Of a stretch of 6,571 bases of DNA, positions 1 through 6,524 are shown one piece after another (position 1 is the stretch's first letter; each line of letters starts with the position of its first letter). Below the pieces are notes generated by a model, which searched no databases, had not been told where the DNA came from, and worked only from the letters and a program-made list of their open reading frames with translations. Both the position numbers and the translations under genes were made by a program. Source of the stretch: Flavobacteriales bacterium (GTDB lineage: Bacteria; Bacteroidota; Bacteroidia; Flavobacteriales; UA16); NCBI GenBank assembly GCA_030831885.1, contig JAURKF010000155.1:1-6571 (forward strand), read 5' to 3'.

Positions 1-1
1 A

Positions 2-1744
2 GAGAGCATGGAAACGGGCTCCGAAGAAATTCTGGTGAATGGCCCCGCACTTGCGCAAGGTCACGATTATTGGGCGCTCGGTGGACTCGATGTAAGCGAA
101 GACAACTCTATTCTCGTCTACAGCGAAGACGTTGTGAGCCGTCGTATTTACAATGCTTCATTTCGCAACATACAATCGGGCGAAATGCTCGCTGATAAAA
201 TTGAAGGTATTTCGGGATGTCCTGTTTGGGCCAATGATAATAAGACCTTGTTCTATGTGAAAAAGGACCCAACCACACTGCGCGACTGCCAAATTTGGAG
301 CCATACGCTCGGAACACCGCAATCGAGCGACGTGGTAGTATTCGAAGAAACAGACGAAGAGTTTTCATGTTTCGTGTATAAAACGAAAAGCAAAAAATTC
401 ATGGTGATTGGCTCCAACCAGACACTTAGCAATGAATACCGCGTGCTGAGCGCCGACGCACCTGTAGGCGATTTCAGAATCATCCAACCCCGCGAGCGTA
501 ACTTAGAATATAGCATCGATCACTTTGGAGATCGCTTCTACATTACCACCAACCTGGATGCGAAAAACTTCCGCCTCATGAGCTGCCCCGAAAACGCAAC
601 TACGAAAGACAATTGGCAGGAAGTGATTGCCCATCGCGCTGATGTGCTGCTCGAGGGTATTGAAATTTTCAAAGACTATCTCGTAGTAGAAGAACGCAAA
701 AGCGGTCTCGTGCAGCTGCGTGTTATTCGATGGAGCGACAAGTCGGAATATTACGTCGAGTTTCAGGACCCAACCTACGCTGCGGGCACCGGGGCCAACC
801 CCGACTTTAATACAGAAGTGCTGCGTTATGGATACAGCAGCATGACAACACCTACAAGCACGTACGATTTCAACATGAGCACCAAAGATCGCAAGCTCAT
901 GAAGCAGCAAGAAGTAGTAGGTGGGCACGACCCCATTCAATACAACAGCGAACGATTGTATGCGAAAGCAACCGATGGAACGTTGGTGCCTATTTCGCTG
1001 GTGTATAAAAAAGGAACACCACTCGACGGTTCCGCGCCAACGTTGCTTTATGCCTACGGATCATACGGTGCAACGATGGATGCCGGTTTCTCTTCAGCTC
1101 GTTTGTCGTTGCTCGATCGCGGCTTTGTGTATGCCATTGCGCATATCCGCGGCGGACAAGAAATGGGGCGTCACTGGTACGAAGATGGAAAACTTCTCAA
1201 GAAGAAAAACACCTTCACCGACTTCATCGATTGCGCCCAACATTTGATTGCAAACAAATACACCAGCAAAGAAAAACTCTTTGCGATGGGCGGCAGTGCC
1301 GGCGGATTGTTGATGGGAGCCATTACCAACATGCGCCCAGATTTGTGGCGCGGCGTGGTGAGCGCAGTGCCGTTTGTGGACGTGATAACTACAATGCTTG
1401 ATGAAACCATTCCGCTAACCACTTTCGAGTTCGATGAATGGGGCAATCCAAAAAACAAAGAGTACTACGATTACATGAAGTCGTATTCGCCATACGATAA
1501 TATTGAAAAGAAAGACTATCCTAATATCCTCGTAACCTCAGGCTACTGGGACAGTCAGGTCCAATATTGGGAGCCCGCAAAATATGTGGCGAAGCTGCGC
1601 GACCACAAGACCGACAACAACCTACTGCTCTTCTGGTGCAACATGGACGCAGGCCACGGCGGCAAAAGCGGACGCTTTGAGGCGCTCAAGGAAGTAGCAC
1701 TGGAGTATGCCTTCATGATGGACCTGGTAGGCATCAAGGAGTAG
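2..1744 (+). CDS. ptrB: Oligopeptidase B (S9A prolyl oligopeptidase family), 5'-truncated by window edge
   Basis: Serine peptidase that cleaves short peptides after basic residues; family members are usually cytosolic or periplasmic. The frame is open to the first bases (Glu-Ser before the Met at 8), so the true start lies upstream and the ATG at 8 is internal. Numbered from that Met, 578 residues are seen. By recalled E. coli PtrB numbering the offset is 102 at each triad residue, so about 100 N-terminal residues are missing. The first ~300 residues are the beta-propeller (GHDYWALGG, SRRIYNASFRN, RYGYSSMTTP). The hydrolase domain has GGSAGG with nucleophile Ser430, Asp515 in YWDSQVQYWEPAK and His550 in DAGHGGKSGR, so it should be active. 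Odd points: the pocket positions equivalent to E. coli Asp462, Gly575 and Glu578 are Gly360, Phe473 and Asp476. Any signal peptide would be outside the window. No terminator with a T-run follows; a palindrome begins 32 bases after the stop. Family assignment is very secure. Confidence 0.96.
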   Translation, partial: ESMETGSEEILVNGPALAQGHDYWALGGLDVSEDNSILVYSEDVVSRRIYNASFRNIQSGEMLADKIEGISGCPVWANDNKTLFYVKKDPTTLRDCQIWSHTLGTPQSSDVVVFEETDEEFSCFVYKTKSKKFMVIGSNQTLSNEYRVLSADAPVGDFRIIQPRERNLEYSIDHFGDRFYITTNLDAKNFRLMSCPENATTKDNWQEVIAHRADVLLEGIEIFKDYLVVEERKSGLVQLRVIRWSDKSEYYVEFQDPTYAAGTGANPDFNTEVLRYGYSSMTTPTSTYDFNMSTKDRKLMKQQEVVGGHDPIQYNSERLYAKATDGTLVPISLVYKKGTPLDGSAPTLLYAYGSYGATMDAGFSSARLSLLDRGFVYAIAHIRGGQEMGRHWYEDGKLLKKKNTFTDFIDCAQHLIANKYTSKEKLFAMGGSAGGLLMGAITNMRPDLWRGVVSAVPFVDVITTMLDETIPLTTFEFDEWGNPKNKEYYDYMKSYSPYDNIEKKDYPNILVTSGYWDSQVQYWEPAKYVAKLRDHKTDNNLLLFWCNMDAGHGGKSGRFEALKEVALEYAFMMDLVGIKE

Positions 1745-1776
1745 ACCTCGCGCACCACACTAGGTCCCGGCAGAAG

Positions 1777-1808
1777 GTGGACGCAGAGACGCGCCGCAGA
1801 GCGTCCAC
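1777..1808. repeat. Imperfect palindromic element, GTGGACGC arms
   Basis: Perfect 8-base arms GTGGACGC (1777-1784) and GCGTCCAC (1801-1808) enclose a 16-base GC-rich spacer. The element starts 32 bases after the ptrB stop, so its RNA hairpin could protect or end that transcript, but no T-run follows. It shares the GGACGC...GCGTCCACA outline with the palindrome at 1855-1874, so both look like members of one dispersed repeat family. An outer pair, GAAGGTGG (1773-1780) and CCACCTTC (1882-1889), brackets both elements. Confidence 0.7.
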
Positions 1809-1854
1809 ATACACCCAAAAGACCTAAGGCCGCCCATGACGAATAGAACAGTAA

Positions 1855-1874
1855 GGACGCGCTGCAGCGCGTCC
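1855..1874. repeat. Perfect 20-base palindrome
   Basis: GGACGCGCTGCAGCGCGTCC reads the same on both strands with no mismatch and no spacer; the flanking bases (A on each side) break the symmetry. It is followed by ACA, as is the GCGTCC arm at 1801-1806. A third GCGTCCACA lies at 1916-1924, without a partner arm. Similar GC-rich palindromes are, from memory, common intergenic repeats in Bacteroidota. A protein-binding site is possible but nothing here shows it. The gap 1745-1935 holds no other convincing gene or promoter. Confidence 0.75.
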
Positions 1875-1935
1875 ACAGACACCACCTTCATCACGGGCGC
1901 AATCAGGCATGATCAGCGTCCACAAAGACACAACA

Positions 1936-2247
1936 ATGACCAACAACGACATAATGAAAAAGCTGCGCGTGGCCCTCAAACTGCGCGACACCGAAATCGT
2001 AAAAATCCTGAAGCTCGCGAACTTCGACATGACCGAGTCGGAGCTCGGTGCCATCTTCCGCAACGAAGACCACCCGAAGTATAAAGAGTGTGGTGACCAA
2101 TTGCTGCGCAACTTTTTGAACGGACTCATCATCCACATGCGTGGCCCCATGCCCGAAACAAAGCCCGCTGACAAACCCTCACAAAAAGAGAGTAAACCCC
2201 AAGTCCCGAAACCGGAAAAGAAACAACTTCACTTCAAGAAAAAATAA
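1936..2247 (+). CDS. DUF1456 (YehS-like) small protein, single repeat with Lys/Pro-rich tail
   Basis: 103-residue protein of unknown function. Residues 3-68 match one DUF1456 repeat as recalled from E. coli YehS: it opens with NND/NNxxxKKLR-type sequence and ends with the ECGDQLLRNFLNGL block (residues 51-64). YehS has two such repeats in about 156 residues; this protein has one, closest to the second. Residues 71-103 form a low-complexity tail with 10 Lys and 7 Pro, ending in KKK; basic and probably disordered, it could bind nucleic acid, but that is inference. The start at 1936 (MTNNDIMKK) is chosen because the family repeat begins there. An in-frame ATG at 1909 would add nine residues (MISVHKDTT) partly encoded by a repeat fragment. 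No Shine-Dalgarno and no TAnnTTTG promoter is visible. It lies 191 bases after ptrB on the same strand and is convergent with lepA. Confidence 0.85.
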   Translation: MTNNDIMKKLRVALKLRDTEIVKILKLANFDMTESELGAIFRNEDHPKYKECGDQLLRNFLNGLIIHMRGPMPETKPADKPSQKESKPQVPKPEKKQLHFKKK

Positions 2248-2259
2248 TTCAACGGATTT

Positions 2260-2279
2260 CCCACGATTAAAATCGTGGG
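2260..2279. terminator. Hairpin between convergent genes, possible bidirectional terminator
   Basis: Arms CCCACGAT (2260-2267) and ATCGTGGG (2272-2279) are a perfect 8-base match around a 4-base loop. It begins 13 bases after the stop of the DUF1456 gene and is 47 bases past the lepA stop on the other strand. No T-run follows directly on the plus strand; on the minus strand a run of six T (complement of 2240-2245) comes only after 14 bases. The position fits a shared terminator, but the structure equally fits a REP-like repeat. Confidence 0.5.
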
Positions 2280-2328
2280 CTGTTGGTTGATCCTACATAC
2301 CTTCCACGATTTCCCTCGCTCCTCGCTA
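2260..2328. repeat. REP-like inverted repeat cluster next to lepA stop
   Basis: The CCACGATT word occurs at 2261-2268, inverted at 2271-2278, and again at 2304-2311. The middle arm (2270-2278) can pair perfectly over 9 bases with 2304-2312 instead of with 2260-2267, so two mutually exclusive hairpins are possible. On the minus strand the segment next to the lepA stop has the tandem AGCGAGG AGCGAGG. The layout resembles REP sequences mobilised by RAYT-type transposases, but no transposase is in the window and the assignment is tentative. Confidence 0.45.
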
Positions 2329-4122
2329 CGAGTTGAGTTTAAGTACCGCCAAAAACGCCTCTTGCGGCACCTCTACGCTACCCACCTGACGCATACGCTT
2401 CTTACCTTCCTTCTGTTTCTCGAGCAGTTTACGCTTACGTGAAATATCGCCACCATAACATTTAGCAGTAACGTCTTTGCGAAGTGCGCTGATGGTTTCG
2501 CGAGCGATAATCTTCGCCCCGATTGCCGCCTGCAGAGCAATTTCGAATTGCTGACGCGGGATGAGTTCTTTTAATTTGACACAAATCTTCTTACCTAAAT
2601 CAAAGGCGTGATCGCGGTGAATGAGGGCCGACAACGCATCAACCTGGTCGCCGTTCAATAGAATATCCATCTTCACCAAATCACTTTGCTGATATCCTAT
2701 TGGATGGTAGTCGAACGAAGCATATCCTTTCGAAATCGTTTTCAAACGATCATAAAAATCAAATACAATTTCCGCGAGCGGCATTTCAAACGTGAGCTCT
2801 ACACGGTCTGCGGTCAAATACGTTTGACCCACGATCAGGCCGCGCTTTTCAATACACAATGTCATCACAGCGCCCACAAAATCTCCCTTGGTAATAATCT
2901 GTGCTTTGATATATGGTTCTTCAACGTAGTCGAGTTTGTTCTGATCGGGAAGCTCGGAAGGATTGTGGATTTCCAGCTCCTGCCCCTTCGATGTGTATGC
3001 GAAGTACGACACGTTAGGCACCGTCGTTATCACCGTCATATTGAACTCGCGCTCCAAACGCTCTTGGATGATCTCCATGTGCAACATGCCCAAAAAGCCG
3101 CAACGGAAACCGAAACCTAGGGCTTGCGAACTTTCAGGTTCAAATACCAGAGAAGCGTCATTCAACTGAAGCTTTTCCATCGAAGCACGCAAATCTTCAT
3201 AGTCATCGGTATCAACCGGATAAACACCGGCAAATACCATGGGCTTCACTTCCTCAAAACCTTTTACAGCTTCTGTACATGGATTTTCAAGGTGTGTGAT
3301 AGTATCACCCACTTTTACTTCTGTCGCCTTTTTAATTCCTGATATGATATATCCGATGTCGCCGGCGCGCACTTCATCGCGCGGCTGCAGAGTAAGCCCC
3401 ATAATACCTACTTCATCAGCCGCATACACTGTATCGAGGTTCATGAATTTTACTTTGTCGCCCTTGCGAAGGACACCGTTTTTCATGCGGTAATACGCAA
3501 TGATTCCGCGAAATGAATTGAACACGGAGTCAAAAATCATTGCCTGTAATGGAGCGTTTGGGTCGCCCTGCGGGGGGGGAATTCGCTCACAGATTGCGGC
3601 TAGAATATCATCCACACCCTGACCTGTTTTACCGGATGCGTGAATAATTTCATCACGATCACAACCGATCAGATCTACTATTTGATCTTTTACTACTTCC
3701 GGTTCCGCATTGGGAAGATCAAGCTTATTAAGAATAGGTATGATGTGCAAATCATGTTCAAGCGCCAAATACAAATTCGAAATCGTTTGGGCTTGAATAC
3801 CCTGTGTTGAATCGACAATAAGCAGTGCGCCTTCACAAGCTGCAATGGAGCGCGACACTTCATAAGAGAAGTCAACGTGGCCGGGTGTGTCGATCAGGTT
3901 CAACACATACTTCTCACCTTTGAACGTGTAATTCATCTGAATTGCGTGAGCCTTGATGGTGATGCCCTTCTCGCGCTCCAAATCCATATCGTCGAGCGTT
4001 TGCGCCACAAGTTTTCGCTCATCAACAGTTTTAGTTACCTGCAACAAACGATCGGCCAAGGTGCTTTTACCATGGTCGATGTGCGCGATGATGCAAAAAT
4101 TTCGGATATGCTTCTGACTCAT
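2326..4122 (-). CDS. lepA: Elongation factor 4 (LepA), ribosome-associated GTPase
   Basis: Complete 598-residue LepA, the usual family length (about 600). It is a translational GTPase that acts on the ribosome; roles in back-translocation and in initiation or ribosome biogenesis have been proposed. Visible motifs: G1 AHIDHGKS (13-20), switch region EREKGITI (49-56), G3 DTPGH (78-82), G4 NKLD (132-135) and an SGKTG G5-like motif near 163-167. EF-G-like domains II, III and V follow, then the LepA-specific C-terminal domain with [20 protein letters not shown] and [15 protein letters not shown]. The start at 4122 ([10 protein letters not shown]) matches the family N-terminus and lies 19 bases after a TAnnTTTG promoter box. 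The longer in-frame ATG at 4182 would place 20 alien residues across the promoter and is rejected. Pro codons near 3572-3579 contain a run of eight C on the coding strand. The stop abuts a REP-like repeat. Divergent from the metalloprotease gene, convergent with the DUF1456 gene. Confidence 0.97.
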   Translation of the reverse strand: MSQKHIRNFCIIAHIDHGKSTLADRLLQVTKTVDERKLVAQTLDDMDLEREKGITIKAHAIQMNYTFKGEKYVLNLIDTPGHVDFSYEVSRSIAACEGALLIVDSTQGIQAQTISNLYLALEHDLHIIPILNKLDLPNAEPEVVKDQIVDLIGCDRDEIIHASGKTGQGVDDILAAICERIPPPQGDPNAPLQAMIFDSVFNSFRGIIAYYRMKNGVLRKGDKVKFMNLDTVYAADEVGIMGLTLQPRDEVRAGDIGYIISGIKKATEVKVGDTITHLENPCTEAVKGFEEVKPMVFAGVYPVDTDDYEDLRASMEKLQLNDASLVFEPESSQALGFGFRCGFLGMLHMEIIQERLEREFNMTVITTVPNVSYFAYTSKGQELEIHNPSELPDQNKLDYVEEPYIKAQIITKGDFVGAVMTLCIEKRGLIVGQTYLTADRVELTFEMPLAEIVFDFYDRLKTISKGYASFDYHPIGYQQSDLVKMDILLNGDQVDALSALIHRDHAFDLGKKICVKLKELIPRQQFEIALQAAIGAKIIARETISALRKDVTAKCYGGDISRKRKLLEKQKEGKKRMRQVGSVEVPQEAFLAVLKLNS

Positions 4123-4141
4123 GACGATTTTTAACGGAGCG

Positions 4142-4174
4142 CAAAAGTACGCACAGATAAGGCAAAACACCCAA
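4142..4174 (-). promoter_or_regulatory. Bacteroidota-type promoter of lepA
   Basis: On the minus strand, TACTTTTG (complement of 4142-4149) fits the -7 consensus TAnnTTTG exactly. A TTG (complement of 4172-4174) lies 22 bases upstream, inside the loose spacing reported for the -33 element. The box ends 19 bases before the lepA ATG, implying a short leader with no Shine-Dalgarno. This is consensus matching only. Confidence 0.65.
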
Positions 4175-4191
4175 GAATCCATGACGTATAG

Positions 4192-4264
4192 GTTGTATGT
4201 TGAAGGTTGCAGGTTGAAAGTTGGGGCTTAACCTTCAACTTTCAACCTGCAACCTTCAACATCC
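4192..4264. repeat. Long inverted repeat made of 7-base units
   Basis: Perfect 27-base arms at 4197-4223 and 4236-4262 enclose a 12-base spacer. The left side reads as five successive heptamers, each starting GTTG: GTTGTAT, GTTGAAG, GTTGCAG, GTTGAAA, GTTGGGG (4192-4226). After CTT, the right side is the opposing series AACCTTC, AACTTTC, AACCTGC, AACCTTC, then AACATCC (4230-4264). It sits between the lepA promoter and the metalloprotease promoter, outside both. As RNA or extruded DNA it would form a very stable hairpin. It could insulate the two divergent promoters; no gene lies in it. Confidence 0.85.
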
Positions 4265-4293
4265 TTTCAAGCGCTAGGGGATTGCTTTGGTTA

Positions 4294-4328
4294 TTTGTAC
4301 TTGTATATCACTCGGCATTGTACCTTTG
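4294..4328 (+). promoter_or_regulatory. Bacteroidota-type promoter of the metalloprotease gene
   Basis: TACCTTTG (4321-4328) fits the TAnnTTTG -7 consensus. Two upstream candidates exist: TTTG at 4294-4297 with a 23-base spacer, and TTG at 4301-4303 with a 17-base spacer. The box ends 20 bases before the ATG at 4349, almost the same distance as at lepA. Because it falls inside the longer open frame, it argues against starting translation at 4295. Confidence 0.65.
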
Positions 4329-4348
4329 ATGCCCCACATAAGATTGGA

Positions 4349-6418
4349 ATGAAATATCTCTACAGTTTAATTCTTGTTTTCAGCACATTGGGTGCTTGGT
4401 CTCAACAACACGAAACCTATTTCTGCGGTCAGCAAGCTGCAAGAGGGCGCCTGTTTGCGCGCTACCCCAACGCACACGCCGCTTGCGAAGCAGCAACTCG
4501 CGAGCTTGAAAGCTTTACGCGTCAACTCGAAACACAACGCGGTGGGACTAACCAGATATACACCATACCGGTTGTTTTCCATGTTATTCACGAAAACGGA
4601 AGCGAAAACATCAGCGATGAACAGATATATGATGCCATTGCCATTCTAAATCGAGATTTCAGAAAACTCAACCCCGACACAGCCGACATCATTGATGCAT
4701 TTACGGATATTGCAGGAGACTCGCGTATCGAATTCCGCCTGGCTACCATTGACCCTAACGGCAACTGCCACAGCGGCATCAACCGCATTGTAAGCCCTCT
4801 TACAAACGATGGTGGGAACTCTGATATGAAAGCGCTTTCGGTATGGCCCCGCAACAGTTACTTAAACGTTTGGATCTGTGCCGAAATCGGCAATGGCATT
4901 GCCGGTTTTACCAACCTGCCCGGCGACGTAAGTGGCAATTGGGGCGCGCTCGAAGATGGTATTGTGTTGCGCAGCGACTACGTAGGTTCTATAGGAACAA
5001 GCTCTCCTATTAAGTCGCGCACCCTTACGCATGAAATTGGCCACTGGCTCAACCTATACCACACATGGGGCCCAACCAACTCTCCGGCCGATCCAAGCAA
5101 TTGTGATTTTGATGACAACGTAAGCGACACACCAAACACGATTGGCTACACCAGCTGCAATATCAATGGCGCGTCTTGCGGCAGCCTTGTCGACAATGTG
5201 CAGAACTACATGGAATACTCCTACTGCAGCCGCATGTTTACTCAAGGACAAGCCACACGTATGCGCGCAGCACTGCAAAGCAATACAGCACAGCGCAATC
5301 AACTCTGGACTTCAACCAACCTGGCGGAAACCGGGGCGCTCAACCCACCTCTGTGTATTGCTTCCTTCTCTTCATCGCAGTTCACCGTTTGTGCGGGTGA
5401 TACTGTAGCATTCTTCGACAACTACTTCCACAACATAGTTTCTTGGGAATGGGATTTTGGCGATGGGCAAACACTTTCAGGAACGGATCCTTTGGTGCAT
5501 AAAAATCCAACCCACGCTTATGCTGAGCCGGGTATTTACTCAGTTTCATTAACAGTAAGCAACGGAACAGAAAACCTTACTACCACACAAAACGGCATGT
5601 TGCGCGTGCTCTCGTCTGCCATGCTTCAACCGCCCCTGGTGGAGGGTTTTGAAGGAGATTGGCCCGGCAACTGGATTCTCAACAACCCGAATGCCGACGA
5701 AACATGGGAAGTAACACCCAATGCTTTCTATAGTGGAAGCAAGTCGCTCCGCTTGCGCAACTACAACATCGATGCGGGGAATGTGGATGAAATCTACTCA
5801 GCCACCATCGATCTTACAGGCGCGACGGCAGCTGCTATTTCATACAAATGGGCGTGGGCCAACCGCACCAGTGAAACCGACGACCGATTACGCATCAGCG
5901 CGTCTGCCGATTGCGGTGTCACCTGGAGCATGCGCAAACTCCATAAGGGACTCACCAATTTGCCAACCGCTGCAAACACCAACACATTCTTTGTGCCGGC
6001 AAGCATCGATGATTGGTCGGAAACTACTATCGAGCTCATCAACGAGCAATGGTTCAACGATCGTTTCAGGGTGAAGTTCGATTTCACCGGTTATGGAGGA
6101 AACAACTTATACCTCGACGACATCAACATCACCGCCTCCTTCCCAACAGGGGTTCAAGAAGCAAAACCGATATTCTTTTACAACGTATATCCCAACCCCG
6201 CCGACGAAGGCATGATGCTCGATGTGTTTGAACAAACCGGCGACCGAGTAAGTATTAATATGTTCAACGCACAAGGTCAGTTGGTAACAGCACTTCACGA
6301 TGGAATACTATCCCCGGGAAAACACTTGTTCCCGATTAGCCATCAACCTGCCGGGTTGTATACTGTGGTACTATCGAAAGGCACTCATTCCGCCATTCAG
6401 CGGGTGGTGTTTCGTTAA
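4349..6418 (+). CDS. Secreted M43 (pappalysin-family) zinc metalloprotease with PKD and T9SS type A sorting domain
   Basis: 689-residue exported protease, complete. Residues 1-18 form a Sec signal peptide (MKYLYSLILVFSTLGAWS), probably cut before Gln19-Gln20. The M43 catalytic domain runs from about IPVVFHVIH (near residue 72) to about 325. It carries the zinc motif HEIGHWLNLYH, with ligands His228, His232 and His238, catalytic Glu229, and a downstream Met-turn around Met288 (NYMEYS). A PKD domain spans about 336-423 (WDFGDG at 368-373). Residues about 431-596 look like a jelly-roll/MAM or cleaved-adhesin type module (GFEGDWPGNW opening, LYLDDINI close). Residues 614-689 are a type IX secretion sorting domain: YPNPADEG, then PAGLYTVVL and a basic end. 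The product should cross the outer membrane through the Por/T9SS machinery and be released or surface-anchored; no T9SS genes are here. The substrate is unknown, and polymer or protein degradation is inference. The start at 4349 is set by the signal peptide and promoter. Flanked on both sides by heptamer-built repeats. Confidence 0.93.
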   Translation: MKYLYSLILVFSTLGAWSQQHETYFCGQQAARGRLFARYPNAHAACEAATRELESFTRQLETQRGGTNQIYTIPVVFHVIHENGSENISDEQIYDAIAILNRDFRKLNPDTADIIDAFTDIAGDSRIEFRLATIDPNGNCHSGINRIVSPLTNDGGNSDMKALSVWPRNSYLNVWICAEIGNGIAGFTNLPGDVSGNWGALEDGIVLRSDYVGSIGTSSPIKSRTLTHEIGHWLNLYHTWGPTNSPADPSNCDFDDNVSDTPNTIGYTSCNINGASCGSLVDNVQNYMEYSYCSRMFTQGQATRMRAALQSNTAQRNQLWTSTNLAETGALNPPLCIASFSSSQFTVCAGDTVAFFDNYFHNIVSWEWDFGDGQTLSGTDPLVHKNPTHAYAEPGIYSVSLTVSNGTENLTTTQNGMLRVLSSAMLQPPLVEGFEGDWPGNWILNNPNADETWEVTPNAFYSGSKSLRLRNYNIDAGNVDEIYSATIDLTGATAAAISYKWAWANRTSETDDRLRISASADCGVTWSMRKLHKGLTNLPTAANTNTFFVPASIDDWSETTIELINEQWFNDRFRVKFDFTGYGGNNLYLDDINITASFPTGVQEAKPIFFYNVYPNPADEGMMLDVFEQTGDRVSINMFNAQGQLVTALHDGILSPGKHLFPISHQPAGLYTVVLSKGTHSAIQRVVFR

Positions 6419-6425
6419 TTGATAA

Positions 6426-6472
6426 AACTTCTATGCGCAACCGTACTTAGTCATTTGTACTTACAGCTTATC
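6426..6472 (+). repeat. 47-base direct repeat, copy 1
   Basis: This segment recurs at 6525-6571 with 44 of 47 identical bases (all three differences are transitions), at an offset of 99 bases. Its second half is a run of 7-base units: GTACTTA, GTCATTT, GTACTTA, CAGCTTA (6443-6470). It starts 8 bases after the metalloprotease stop codon, so it is in that gene's likely 3' untranslated region. Confidence 0.8.
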
Positions 6473-6500
6473 AAAGTACTAATTACGAAGTACAAAGTAC
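6443..6500. repeat. Heptamer-built inverted repeat after the metalloprotease gene
   Basis: Four units of the form GTACTTA (6443-6470) are followed, after TC, by four opposing units AAAGTAC, TAATTAC, GAAGTAC, AAAGTAC (6473-6500). The best perfect pairing is TTTGTACTT (6454-6462) with AAGTACAAA (6488-6496), 25 bases apart. It begins 24 bases after the stop codon and could act as a transcript-end hairpin, although no T-run follows. Architecture is like that at 4192-4264 with a different unit sequence. Confidence 0.65.
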
Positions 6501-6524
6501 CGAGGGGAAGAGAATTTGTATGAG

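Noticed and set aside
503..940. 145-codon minus-strand frame inside ptrB
   Set aside because: Antisense shadow of a strongly conserved coding region, with no recognisable domain or promoter.
1836..2084. 82-codon plus-strand frame overlapping the DUF1456 gene
   Set aside because: Composition is repetitive and basic, resembles no family, and runs through palindromic repeat DNA; the DUF1456 frame explains the region.
2686..3120. 144-codon plus-strand frame inside lepA
   Set aside because: Antisense shadow of conserved LepA sequence; no family resemblance.
4123..4182. Longer lepA start at 4182 adding 20 residues
   Set aside because: The added residues have no match to LepA N-termini and would span the TAnnTTTG box and its TTG element; [10 protein letters not shown] at 4122 is the family start.
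4295..4348. TTG start at 4295 for the metalloprotease
   Set aside because: It overlaps the predicted promoter and would put 18 residues in front of a textbook signal peptide.
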